Shown here: piece by piece, positions 44,707 to 53,610 of the stretch
Numbering within the stretch: the stretch's first letter is position 1
Layout: each line of letters starts with the position of its first letter
From: DSOI01 sp041394885
GTDB taxonomy: Bacteria > Acidobacteriota > Terriglobia > Bryobacterales > Bryobacteraceae
Assembly (NCBI GenBank): GCA_041394885.1
Contig: JAWKHI010000012.1
Coordinates: 1 to 64,000, forward strand
DNA length: 64,000 nt
Direction of reading: 5' to 3'
Program-made: the position numbers and the translations under genes
Notes under the pieces: generated by a model
The model's input: only the letters and a program-made list of their open reading frames with translations
Told to the model about the DNA's origin: nothing
The model's database searches: none

Positions 44707-46212
44707 ATGCCGGATCGCTCCACCTACATCGCCGCGGCAGTCTCCATCGCCGCCGTCACCGGCGCGCTCGTGTACTTTCATTCTCGGTCCGAACTGCTTC
44801 AGTACGGCGACGCGGAGGCCCATCTCTCCATCGCCCGGCGGCTCACCGATTCCCGCACCCCCGGCTATGAGCAGATTGGCACCGTCTGGCTTCCACTTCC
44901 GCACTGGATCATGGCCCTGCCTGCGCAGTGGGACCGCGCCTGGCAGTCCGGTCTCGCCGGAGCAATCCCGGCCGCGATCTGCCATGTTGCCGCCGCGCTG
45001 TTCCTGTTCGCAGCCGCGCGGCGCATTTTTGACTCATCCCCGGCCGCCTGGGCCGCTCTCGGCCTGTTCCTGCTCAACCCCAATTCGCTCTATCTCGGCG
45101 TCATCCCGATGACCGAGCCGTTCTTCGCCGCCGCCTTCGGTGCGCTTTTGTGGTCCACCGCGGCCGGCCGCCCGGTCATTGCCGGAATCGCCGCGTGCGC
45201 GGCGACGCTCATCCGCTACGAGGGCTGGTTCCTGCTTCCCTTCTTCTCGCTCGCTTTTCTCGTCCGCAATGGCATACGCCCTGCCGCCCTGTTCGCCGCC
45301 ATTGCCGCGACAGGGCCGGTCTACTGGCTCGCCCACAATCGCTGGCTAGACCTCGATCCGCTGCTGTTTTACCGTGGACCCTATTCCGCCAAAGCGATTC
45401 AGGGCCGCGATCCCTACCCCGGCCTTCACGATTGGCCGCAGGCGTGGCTCTACTTCCGCACCGCGGCTGTGCTGATCGCCGGGCGTCCTCTCGCGTGGCT
45501 CGGGGCGTGCGGCGCCTTAGTCTGCATCGCCCGCCGGCAATCGATCGTTGCTCTCTCCGCGCTCCCGGCCTTGTTCTACGTGATCAGCCTTCACAGTGCC
45601 GGTACTCCTATCTACGTCCCTACCCTGTGGCCCAACACTTACTACAACGCCCGCTACGGATTCGCCGCCATGCCCCTGCTCGTGTTGGGCGCCGCCGCTC
45701 TCGCCGCCATTCTGCCCCGGCGCCTTCAGACGTTCGCCGCGGCCGCCGTGTTGCTAGGCTGCATGGCCGCTTGGATCGGCTCAGCCCCCGAACAATGGAT
45801 CGCCTTGAAAGAGCCGCAAGTCAACTCGGCTCCGCGGCGGGAATACACCCTCCACGCGGCGGCGTTTCTCCGCGATCATTATCGCTCCGGCGGCATCCTC
45901 ACCGGCTTCGGCGATCTGGCCGGCATCTTCCGCGAATCCGGCATCCCTCTTCGCGAGGCAATTCACGAAGGCAACGGCATCGACTGGCTGGCCCAGACGC
46001 TCCGCCCCGAGCGCTTCCTGCGCGCGGAATGGGTCCTGGCCCGCGCCGGTGATCCCGTCGACCGCGCTATTGTCTCCCTGCGCGACAGCGCGCACAATGG
46101 GCCCCGCTACCGCCTCGTGAAATCCATTCAGGCGCCGCGAGCTCCCGAGATTCGCATCTACCGCCGAGAGGGCTCGGCCATGCGTCCGCCTGAATCACCC
46201 TATAATCGATAG
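44707..46212 (+). CDS. Membrane glycosyltransferase, GT-C type
   Basis: The 501-residue protein has about ten membrane helices. The first loop has LLQYGDAEAHLSIARRLTDS with the expected acidic Asp-Ala-Glu, and a soluble C-terminal part ends in RIYRREGSA. This is the mannosyltransferase or ArnT style of polyprenyl-sugar-dependent enzymes. ATG 44707 begins just before the first helix. Function is inferred from topology and the acidic loop only. Confidence 0.72.
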   Translation: MPDRSTYIAAAVSIAAVTGALVYFHSRSELLQYGDAEAHLSIARRLTDSRTPGYEQIGTVWLPLPHWIMALPAQWDRAWQSGLAGAIPAAICHVAAALFLFAAARRIFDSSPAAWAALGLFLLNPNSLYLGVIPMTEPFFAAAFGALLWSTAAGRPVIAGIAACAATLIRYEGWFLLPFFSLAFLVRNGIRPAALFAAIAATGPVYWLAHNRWLDLDPLLFYRGPYSAKAIQGRDPYPGLHDWPQAWLYFRTAAVLIAGRPLAWLGACGALVCIARRQSIVALSALPALFYVISLHSAGTPIYVPTLWPNTYYNARYGFAAMPLLVLGAAALAAILPRRLQTFAAAAVLLGCMAAWIGSAPEQWIALKEPQVNSAPRREYTLHAAAFLRDHYRSGGILTGFGDLAGIFRESGIPLREAIHEGNGIDWLAQTLRPERFLRAEWVLARAGDPVDRAIVSLRDSAHNGPRYRLVKSIQAPRAPEIRIYRREGSAMRPPESPYNR

Positions 46213-46216
46213 AAAT

Positions 46217-46225
46217 TGGTATAAT
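46217..46225 (+). promoter_or_regulatory. Perfect extended -10 promoter of cysD
   Basis: TGgTATAAT matches the extended -10 consensus exactly and ends 7 bases before TTG 46233 and 13 before ATG 46239, so the cysD transcript would start at or next to the coding region. A second TATAAT at 46201-46206 forms a near-direct repeat (TATAATCGAT, TATAATCGAG). Confidence 0.6.
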
Positions 46226-46238
46226 CGAGACTTTGAGC

Positions 46239-47138
46239 ATGCATTCCCTTTCTCACCTCCGCGCCTTGGAGGCCGAGTCCATCCACATCCTCCGCGAGGT
46301 GGCGGCCGAATTTCAAAAGCCCGTGATGCTTTACTCCATCGGGAAGGACTCTTCGGTTATGGTCCGCCTGGCGCAGAAGGCCTTTCATCCGGGTCGCATT
46401 CCGTTTCCGCTTCTCCACATCGACACCACTTACAAATTCGGAGAGATGATCGAGTTTCGCGACTCGTTCGTACGCTCCATCGGCGCCGATCTCATCGTGC
46501 ACACCAACAAACAGGCCATCGCCGATGGCGCCAATCCCTTCCAACTCGGCACCAGCAAGTGCTGCGGTCTGCTGAAGACGCGTGCCCTGCTCGATGGGCT
46601 GGAGGCGGGCGGGTTCGACGCTGCTTTCGGCGGCGCCCGCCGCGATGAAGAGAAGTCCCGCGCCAAGGAGCGCATCTATTCGTTCCGGGACAAGTTCGGC
46701 CAGTGGGATCCCAAGAATCAACGTCCCGAGCTATGGAACGTGTACAACGGCCGCCTGGACAAAGGTGAGTCCATCCGTGTGTTTCCTCTTTCCAACTGGA
46801 CCGAGCTCGACGTCTGGCACTACATTCATCTCGAAAACATTCCCGTCGTTCCACTCTACTTCGCCAAGCCGCGCCAGATGGTGATTCGCGGCGGCGCCTT
46901 GATTCCGTTGGAACACGACATGCGGCTGTTACCGGGAGAGAAGCCGGAGACCGTCCTGTGCCGCATGCGTTCGCTGGGCTGCACCTATTGCACCGGCGCC
47001 ATCCGCTCGGAGGCCGACACCCTTCCCAAGATCATCGAAGAGCTGATCGGGTTCCGTCGCAGTGAGCGTGAAAATCGAGTGATCGATCATGACCAGGAAG
47101 GATCGATGGAGATCAAGAAGCGCGAGGGCTATTTCTAG
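46239..47138 (+). CDS. cysD: Sulfate adenylyltransferase small subunit
   Basis: CysD, with the GTPase CysN, makes adenosine 5'-phosphosulfate from ATP and sulfate. The 299-residue protein has HLRALEAESIHILREVAAEF, the PP-loop YSIGKDSSVM, LLHIDTTYKF, FGGARRDEEKSRAKER and the family ending IKKREGYF. ATG 46239 is chosen; TTG 46233 just upstream would also serve, especially if the transcript is leaderless. It ends directly before cysN. Confidence 0.96.
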   Translation: MHSLSHLRALEAESIHILREVAAEFQKPVMLYSIGKDSSVMVRLAQKAFHPGRIPFPLLHIDTTYKFGEMIEFRDSFVRSIGADLIVHTNKQAIADGANPFQLGTSKCCGLLKTRALLDGLEAGGFDAAFGGARRDEEKSRAKERIYSFRDKFGQWDPKNQRPELWNVYNGRLDKGESIRVFPLSNWTELDVWHYIHLENIPVVPLYFAKPRQMVIRGGALIPLEHDMRLLPGEKPETVLCRMRSLGCTYCTGAIRSEADTLPKIIEELIGFRRSERENRVIDHDQEGSMEIKKREGYF

Positions 47139-48820
47139 ATGTCGGTCGCATCCACAACGCTCACGATCGAAGAATTTCTTGCCCGCCACGAATCGACGGA
47201 ACTGCTTCGTTTCACCACGGCCGGGTCCGTGGACGACGGCAAGTCCACCTTGATCGGACGTCTTCTCTACGATTCCAAATCCGTCTACGAAGATCAGATG
47301 CAGTCGGTGAAGGATTCGCGCATCAACCGATCCTCCGGCGCCATCGACTTTTCTCTCCTGACCGACGGCCTCCGCGCTGAGCGCGAGCAGGGAATCACCA
47401 TCGATGTGGCCTACCGCTACTTCTCCACGCCCCGCCGCAAGTTCATCATCGCCGACACGCCGGGCCACGAACAGTACACCCGCAACATGGCCACCGGCGC
47501 CTCCACCGCGCACATGGCGATCATCCTCATCGACGCGCGCAAGGGCATGCTGCCGCAATCGCGCCGGCACACCTTCATTTCCTGGCTGCTGGGAATCCCG
47601 CATCTGGCGGTCGCCGTCAACAAGATGGATCTCGTCGATTTCTCCCGCGACGTCTTCGACCGCATCTCTGGCGAGTTTCACGAGTTCGCGGGCAAGCTCG
47701 GCTTCCGCGGCGTCACCCTGATTCCCATCAGCGCCCTGGATGGCGACAACGTCGTCTCCCGGAGTGAGCGTACACCGTGGTACGAAGGTCCGGCGCTGCT
47801 CGAACACCTCGAGACAGCCCCCATCGCGAGCGGCCAGAACTTCGACGATTTCCGGCTTCCGGTTCAGTACGTCATCCGTCCGGACCTACACTTCCGCGGC
47901 TTTGCCGGTCAGATCGCCTCCGGCCTGCTCCGGCCCGGCGATGCCGTCATGGCGCTACCGTCGGGCCGCACTTCCCACGTCAAGACCATTTCCACCTACG
48001 ACGGCGAACTCCTGATGTCGCGTTTCCGCCACAATCGGTTTGTGTCACCCTCGAGGACGAAATCGATGTTTCCCGGCGGCGATGCTGTCCATCCCGATCA
48101 TATTCCGCACGCTTCCCGCCGCCTCGAAGCGACCGTCTGGATGAGTCAGCAGCCGCTCGAACCCGGCCGTCCGTACATTCTGAAGCACACCACGCATCAG
48201 GTAAGCGCGATCGTCACCGGTCTGCGCTACCGCGTCGACGTCAACACCCTGCACGAAGCCGCCACGGCAGCTCGAACTGAACGAGATCGGCGTCGTATCG
48301 CTCGAGACCACCAGGCCCCCGCACGGACGCCTACCGGCGCAACCGCTCCACGGGTAGTTTCATCCTGGTGGATCCGCTCACTAACGCCACCCTCGGCGCC
48401 GGTATGATCGCCGAACCCGACGCCAGAAGCGATCGCGCGCGGCTGGAATTCTCCACTGGCCGTGTCACCGCCATTGAGCGGAGCGCCCGCAATGGCCATC
48501 GCGCCGTCACCATCTGGCTCACTGCCCGCGCCGATCTGGCGTGGCTGCTGGAACGGCGTTTGTTCGATCGCGGATGCCACGTCCGCGCCTTGGCCGATGA
48601 GCTCGAGTCTCACCTGCTGCCCGCCGTCGCGCGCGTACTCAATGGCGCCGGTGCCATCGCGGTTTGCTCCTCGGCGGACCCCGCTCCCGATGACGCGATC
48701 GCATTCGATCCCGACTCACTGCCGGCTCGGGACGGCGAGGCCGTCGAAGTGGTTCTCGACGAACTCACCCGGCGCGGAGTTTTCCTCGAGGCGGATTTCT
48801 CCGCCGCCGACGGGATCTAG
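47139..48820 (+). CDS. cysN: Sulfate adenylyltransferase large subunit with degenerate CysC-like tail; four frameshifts
   Basis: The GTPase part is intact: AGSVDDGKSTLIGRLLYDSK, ADTPGHEQYTRNMATG and NKMDLVD. The frame then breaks: one base lost near 48009 (the missing piece PDVAFPPQSVCVTLEDEIDV is in another frame), one gained near 48075, one near 48266 (QLELNEIGVVSLETTR is displaced) and one in the C run 48316-48320 (then RTDAYRRNRSTGSFILVDP). Uncorrected, the first frame stops at 48407. The C-terminus, from NGHRAVTIWLTARADLAWLL, resembles an APS kinase domain but lacks the P-loop and is about 110 residues rather than 190, so it is probably not a kinase. cysC and cysH are not nearby. Confidence 0.85.
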
Positions 48821-49148
48821 TATGGGTTCTGGCGCTATCCAAACCGAAACGGACGTCGATCTGCGTCACCACCTCGACGGGCGCGCCATTTAGCAAAGCC
48901 GGCAGCACGCGAATCGACAACAACCGGCCCTCCACCGAGATCAAAGCCATCAACGCCACGGTCCCTTACCGGCCCTCCGCGCTAGCGTTCTCCGGATACA
49001 CCGGCTTGGGGGCATTGAGCAGCCGCGTGGCCTGGACGCTGCCGCCGGGCTGTTGGAAGATCGCGAATCCAGGCGCGATCACCCGCACTTCGTAGCCGCC
49101 TGCAAACAGGGATTCGAACCGGAACGCGCTATCCTCGCCGGACTTCAT
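48765..49148 (-). pseudogene. Remnant of an exported protein with TonB-like C-terminal domain
   Basis: On the minus strand, from ATG 49148, FRFESLFAGGYEVRVIAPGF resembles the end of a carboxypeptidase-regulatory-like domain, followed by APKPVYPENASAEGR, the opening of a TonB C-terminal domain. An in-frame TAA (48966-48968) then interrupts it, and GTVALMALISVEGRLLSIRV continues the domain in the same frame. A CAA to TAA change would explain the stop. There is no N-terminal part upstream and no coupled start, so I regard it as decayed. It fills the 360-base gap between cysN and ada. Confidence 0.55.
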
Positions 49149-49178
49149 CGACGCTTGATTTCATGATCATCTCCCTGT

Positions 49179-50312
49179 TCATTCCCGTGCGCTCCTGTCC
49201 CGCTCCCGATCGATCAGAACGCGCTTCCGCTCCAGCCCCCAACGGTAGCCGCCCAAAGCCCCGGTGCCGCGGATCACGCGGTGACACGGGATCGCGATCG
49301 CCACTGGGTTCGATGCGCAGACACGCGCCACCGCACGCGCCGCGCGAGGAGCACCGATCGTCTTTGCGACCTCCCCGTAGGCTTGCACAGCGCCAGGCGG
49401 GATCGATCGCAAGTACTGCCAGACTTTCATCTGGAACGCTGTCGCTCGCACATGCACAGGCAGCCCAAGATCCGGCTGGCGCCCCTCCAGATGCTGTCGC
49501 AGAGCCGACATCCAAACGGTGAACTCCGCCGGCGCCGGCTCCGGCATCGGTACAAGGGCCGCTTTCGGATATTCGGACTTCAGAGTGGCCAGCAATCCGG
49601 CCGCGCTCTCTCCGAACTGCACAAAGCACAACCCGCGATCGGTGGCCCCCATCATCATCAGCCCCAGCGCCGTCTCCGCGGACCCGTACGTGATCTCCAC
49701 TCCGGCGCCGCCCGAGCGATATTCGATGGGCGTCATCCCCAAGCGCGTGTCCGCCTTTTCATAAAGCCGGCTCGAAGATCCGAAGCCCGCTTCATAAATA
49801 GCCCCGGTCACGCCACCGCCTTTCTTCCGGCGCAGGATTGATTTGAACGATTGCATCCGGCGCTCCTCCAGATACTGCTTAGGGCTCACGCCCACAATCG
49901 CCTTGAACGTGCGCTGCAGGTGATATGGGCTCAGCCCGGCGCACCGCCCCAGGTCAGCCAGCGTCAGCACCGCATCCGCGTTCGCCTCGATGTACGCACA
50001 CAGATCCCGAATCCGGCCGGCCAGGGGGGCGGCGCCTATCGCGGCCAGCGGATGGCAGCGACGGCACGGACGCAGTCCTTCGCGCTCGGCTTGTTCCGCT
50101 TTGCCGTAAAATCGCACGTTCTCCCGATTCGGTCTGCGCGCGGGGCAACTCGGCCGGCAATACACGCCAGTGGTGAGGACCCCGTAGAAGAAACAGCCGT
50201 CCTGGCTAGCGTCGCGCATTTGCACCGCGAGCCAGCATCCTTCGGCATTCAGCCGGCCCGCTTCGTTTGACGTTATCCCTTCAGTCAGCGTCATATCTTT
50301 ACTCGGCGTCAT
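49179..50312 (-). CDS. ada: Ada, methylated-DNA repair protein and transcriptional activator
   Basis: The 377-residue protein carries all Ada parts: the zinc-binding N-terminal domain with FYGVLTTGVYCRPSCPARRP (the methyl-accepting Cys), an AraC-type helix-turn-helix (LADLGRCAGLSPYHLQRTFK) and the O6-methylguanine methyltransferase with active-site IPCHRVIRG. Methylation of the N-terminal Cys turns it into an activator of repair genes, so it may control the overlapping oxygenase gene. ATG 50312 overlaps that gene's stop by 14 bases; ATG 50294 is an alternative. Confidence 0.95.
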   Translation of the reverse strand: MTPSKDMTLTEGITSNEAGRLNAEGCWLAVQMRDASQDGCFFYGVLTTGVYCRPSCPARRPNRENVRFYGKAEQAEREGLRPCRRCHPLAAIGAAPLAGRIRDLCAYIEANADAVLTLADLGRCAGLSPYHLQRTFKAIVGVSPKQYLEERRMQSFKSILRRKKGGGVTGAIYEAGFGSSSRLYEKADTRLGMTPIEYRSGGAGVEITYGSAETALGLMMMGATDRGLCFVQFGESAAGLLATLKSEYPKAALVPMPEPAPAEFTVWMSALRQHLEGRQPDLGLPVHVRATAFQMKVWQYLRSIPPGAVQAYGEVAKTIGAPRAARAVARVCASNPVAIAIPCHRVIRGTGALGGYRWGLERKRVLIDRERDRSARE

Positions 50313-50913
50313 GGAAGATCACTCCTGATGTAAATCGTTCGCCTTCGCGGACCGGGCTGCTCACGCCGTGCCGCACATTCGCCTTGCAGTTGCCCCGCTT
50401 CCCGCGCGCCGGGCGATAACGCGTTGTATTCGCCACCGCTTCGCCCTGGCCGAGAATCACCTGTCCCTTGGATTGCGCGCGCGGGCGCTGCTCGAGCAAC
50501 AACAATTCGCCGCCGGTGTATTGGTGATGGAGACAGTTGAAGCCGCCCGCCTGGTATCGCAGCAGCAGCGGCGTGGGCCGTGACTGTCCCCGGGCGTGGC
50601 ATTGCTCGAGAAACTCGCCAAGTTCCGAAGGAAATTCGTCCGCCTGTCCCAATGCCTGCTGCAACCGCGTCGCGATCGGTGCGAGTTGCGCATACAACGC
50701 CTCGCGCCGCTGCTGGACGGCTTCAGGCAGGGAATACCGGAGGTATTGATCCTCGCCGCGGCCGAACCGGTACCGCTCCATCACGATCCGGCTTCGGAAG
50801 CGCGCCGGATCGGCGTAGAGGCCCCGCAGAAAGGCGCACTCCTCGCGTTGCAGCATTTGTCCCAGCGGCGCCCATCCGTCTTCGAAAAGAGATTGTTCCA
50901 CCGGGCAAGTCAT
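50299..50913 (-). CDS. 2-oxoglutarate/Fe(II) oxygenase-like protein with internal deletion
   Basis: The 204-residue protein matches the oxygenase family often placed beside ada (PF09859-like): YQAGGFNCLH, TGGELLLLEQRPRAQS, NVRHGVS and the C-terminal FTSGVIFHDAE. Relatives have NCLHQD followed by about 20 residues before the TGGE strand; here NCLHH runs straight into QYTGGE. The Asp of the iron-binding HxD is therefore missing, and the protein is shorter than the family's usual size by my recollection. It is the first gene of the ada unit. Probably inactive if the sequence is right. Confidence 0.7.
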   Translation of the reverse strand: MTCPVEQSLFEDGWAPLGQMLQREECAFLRGLYADPARFRSRIVMERYRFGRGEDQYLRYSLPEAVQQRREALYAQLAPIATRLQQALGQADEFPSELGEFLEQCHARGQSRPTPLLLRYQAGGFNCLHHQYTGGELLLLEQRPRAQSKGQVILGQGEAVANTTRYRPARGKRGNCKANVRHGVSSPVREGERFTSGVIFHDAE

Positions 50914-51052
50914 GAACCAGCTCCGCCAGACCGCGCCGCGGCCGGTTTCGGTGTTTCGTTCATGAATCGAGAATACTGCCGGAGCGCTTCCGCCAGCTAT
51001 CCGATTGTTGCTGTCGAATCGATTCTCGTTCGTTCGCGCCGGCGCGGCTTCG

Positions 51053-51793
51053 CTATCCGAAAATGCGGAAAAGCTTCTTGATCGGATCGTAGAACTGATC
51101 CACCACTCGCTCCTTCAGCGGTATGATCGCGTTCTCGGTGATCGTGATGTGCTCCGGACAAACCTGGCGGCAGCACGTGGTGATATTGCAGTAGCCGATC
51201 GAATCCCGATCCTTGAGGTCCGCGATCCGGTCTTCTGTGTCGAGCGGATGCATCTCGAGCGCCGCTGTGTACACGAAAAACCGTGGACCGATGAACTCCT
51301 CATGCTTGTGATGCTCGCGCAGCACGTGGCAAACGTCCTGGCACAGGAAACACTCGATGCACTTACGGAATTCCTGCACGCGGTCGACATCGGCCTGCTG
51401 CATGCGCCACGTTCCATCCGGAGCATCCGGCTTTCTCGGCTTGAACGGCTTGATCTTCTTCTTGACCTCGAAGTTCCACGAGACGTCGGTCACCAGATCC
51501 TTGATCGGCGGGAACGTGTGCATCGGCTCCACGATCACCGGCATGTCCAGATTCAGAGTGTTCATCCGCGTCATGCACATCAGCCGCGGCATCCCGTTCA
51601 CTTCCGCCGAGCAGGATCCGCACTTGCCCGCCTTGCAGTTCCACCGCACCGCGAGATCGTTGGCCTGCTCCGCCTGGATCTTGTGTACCACGTCCAGCAC
51701 GACCATGCCCTCATCGATCTCCGTCTTGTAGTCCTGGAACGAACCACCGTTCTTGTCCCCGCGCCAAATACGGAAGAGAACTTCGCGGCCCAT
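51053..51793 (-). CDS. sdhB: Succinate dehydrogenase iron-sulfur subunit
   Basis: The 246-residue protein carries three iron-sulfur clusters: the [2Fe-2S] motif CKAGKCGSCSAEVNG with a later Cys, and the [4Fe-4S] and [3Fe-4S] motifs CIECFLCQDVC and CCRQVCPEH. It passes electrons from the flavin of SdhA to the membrane subunit. One base separates it from sdhA. The order SdhC, SdhA, SdhB and the Cys spacing match the Actinobacteria-like SdhB branch. Confidence 0.95.
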   Translation of the reverse strand: MGREVLFRIWRGDKNGGSFQDYKTEIDEGMVVLDVVHKIQAEQANDLAVRWNCKAGKCGSCSAEVNGMPRLMCMTRMNTLNLDMPVIVEPMHTFPPIKDLVTDVSWNFEVKKKIKPFKPRKPDAPDGTWRMQQADVDRVQEFRKCIECFLCQDVCHVLREHHKHEEFIGPRFFVYTAALEMHPLDTEDRIADLKDRDSIGYCNITTCCRQVCPEHITITENAIIPLKERVVDQFYDPIKKLFRIFG

Positions 51794-51794
51794 G

Positions 51795-53609
51795 TTATTT
51801 CATCTCCTCGATGATCTTCTGCAGTTCGTCGGGCATCGGCGGAATCGTGCGCTGTTCCACGTTCATCTCGCCGCCCGCGCCGCGCTTGATCACCAGATTC
51901 ACTTTGCCCCACTCTGCGTCTTTGTTCGGATAATCTTCCCGGAACTGAGCCCCTCGGCTTTCCTTGCGCGTGATCGCGGCCTTCGCGCAGGCCTCAGACA
52001 CGATCATCAGATTCTCGAGATCCATCGCCGTGTGCCATCCCGCGTTGTACTGCCGGTTGCCGTCCACGCCCACCACTTCGGCGCGTTGCTTGAGCTTTTC
52101 CAACTCCTCGATTGCCTGCGCCATCTCCGATTCCATGCGGACGATGCCCACCAGGCTCTGCATCGTGTCCTGCAACGCGTATTGAATCTGGAACGGTCCC
52201 TCGGCCGTGGCGCCGCGATCGAACACCGAGAGCGCTTTCTTCGCCGCTCCAGACACTTGCCCGTCGTCCACCTTCACCGCGCCGTTCTCCCGCGCGAACT
52301 TGGCCGCGTACTCGCCGGCCCGCTTGCCGAAAACGATCAGATCCGAAAGTGAATTTCCGCCCAGGCGGTTGGCTCCGTGCAATCCCGCGGCGCATTCACC
52401 GGCGGCGAACAGGCCGGGCACATTCGACATCTGAGAATCCCCATCCACCTTGATGCCGCCCATCACATAATGCGTCGTCGGGCCCACCTCCATCGGCACT
52501 TTTGTAATGTCGATGTCGGCAAGCTGCTTGAACTGGTGATACATGCTCGGCAGCTTCCGCTTGATGTGCTCTTCGGAATCGGAGATGTGCTTCTTGATCC
52601 ACGCGATGTCCAGAAATACGCCCCCGTGTGGGCTCCCCCGGCCCGCCTTCACTTCGCGATTGATGCACCGCGCCACGTGATCCCGGGTCAGCAGTTCGGG
52701 CGGCCGGTTGGCGTTCTTATCGCCGGTCACGTACCGCCATCCTTCTTCCTCATCCTTCGCCGTCTGATTCTTGTAGAGGTCCGGGATGTCGTCGAACATG
52801 AACCTGTGACCCTGATTGTTCACCAGGATGCCGCCTTCGCCGCGCACGCCTTCCGTTACGAGGATGCCCCGCACCGACGGTGGCCACACCATGCCCGTGG
52901 GATGGAACTGCACGAACTCCATGTCCACCAACTCGGCTCCGGCCTTGTACGCCAGCGCGTGCCCGTCGCCGGTGTATTCCCAACTGTTCGAGGTCACCTT
53001 GAACGCCCGCCCGATGCCCCCCGTGGCCAGCACCACAGCCTTGGCTTTCCACACCATGAAGCGGCCCAGTTCCCGGTCGTACCCGACCGCGCCCGCCACC
53101 CGGCCCCCGTCCATCAGCAGCGTCAGCACGGTGCACTCCATGTGCACTTCCATGCCCGAATGGATGCCGTGATCCTGCAAGGTACGGATCATTTCCAGTC
53201 CCGTCCGGTCTCCCACGTGCGCCAGCCGTGGATACCGGTGTCCGCCGAAATTGCGCTGCAGAATGCGGCCGTCGTTGGTGCGGTCAAACAGCGCACCCCA
53301 CGCCTCCAGTTCCCGCGCCCTCTCCGGCGCTTCCTTGGCGTGCAGTTCCGCCATTCGCCAGTTGTTCAGGTATTGGCCGCCCCGCATCGTGTCGGAAAAG
53401 TGGACCCGCCAGTTGTCGCGATCGTCCACGTTCCCCATCGCCGCGGCCATTCCGCCTTCGGCCATCACGGTGTGCGCTTTGCCCAGAAGAGACTTGCACA
53501 CCACCCCGGTTTTCACTCCCGCCGACGCCGATTCGATCGCCGCCCGCAATCCCGCCCCGCCCGCGCCGATGATCAGCACGTCGTATTCGAAGTTCAGAAA
53601 GTCCGCCAT
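51795..53609 (-). CDS. sdhA: Succinate dehydrogenase flavoprotein subunit
   Basis: The 604-residue protein begins MADFLNFEYDVLIIGAGGAG, a Rossmann FAD site, and has SLLGKAHTVMAEGGMAAAMG with the His that carries covalent FAD, VQFHPTGM and HGANRLGGNSLSDLIVFG. It oxidises succinate to fumarate in the TCA cycle. ATG 53609 is chosen because the FAD motif begins there and it is 1 base after the sdhC stop. Reads through cleanly with no gap. Confidence 0.96.
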   Translation of the reverse strand: MADFLNFEYDVLIIGAGGAGLRAAIESASAGVKTGVVCKSLLGKAHTVMAEGGMAAAMGNVDDRDNWRVHFSDTMRGGQYLNNWRMAELHAKEAPERARELEAWGALFDRTNDGRILQRNFGGHRYPRLAHVGDRTGLEMIRTLQDHGIHSGMEVHMECTVLTLLMDGGRVAGAVGYDRELGRFMVWKAKAVVLATGGIGRAFKVTSNSWEYTGDGHALAYKAGAELVDMEFVQFHPTGMVWPPSVRGILVTEGVRGEGGILVNNQGHRFMFDDIPDLYKNQTAKDEEEGWRYVTGDKNANRPPELLTRDHVARCINREVKAGRGSPHGGVFLDIAWIKKHISDSEEHIKRKLPSMYHQFKQLADIDITKVPMEVGPTTHYVMGGIKVDGDSQMSNVPGLFAAGECAAGLHGANRLGGNSLSDLIVFGKRAGEYAAKFARENGAVKVDDGQVSGAAKKALSVFDRGATAEGPFQIQYALQDTMQSLVGIVRMESEMAQAIEELEKLKQRAEVVGVDGNRQYNAGWHTAMDLENLMIVSEACAKAAITRKESRGAQFREDYPNKDAEWGKVNLVIKRGAGGEMNVEQRTIPPMPDELQKIIEEMK

Positions 53610-53610
53610 G

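Noticed and set aside
49106..49124. tRNA T-arm-like GGTTCGAATCC on the minus strand
   Set aside because: The flanking bases do not pair as a T-stem and no D or anticodon arm is upstream; the bases encode FRFESL in the TonB-like remnant.
51029..51046. Palindrome CGCGCCGGCGCG after sdhB, possible terminator
   Set aside because: No T run follows on the minus strand, and the fully self-complementary sequence leaves no loop.
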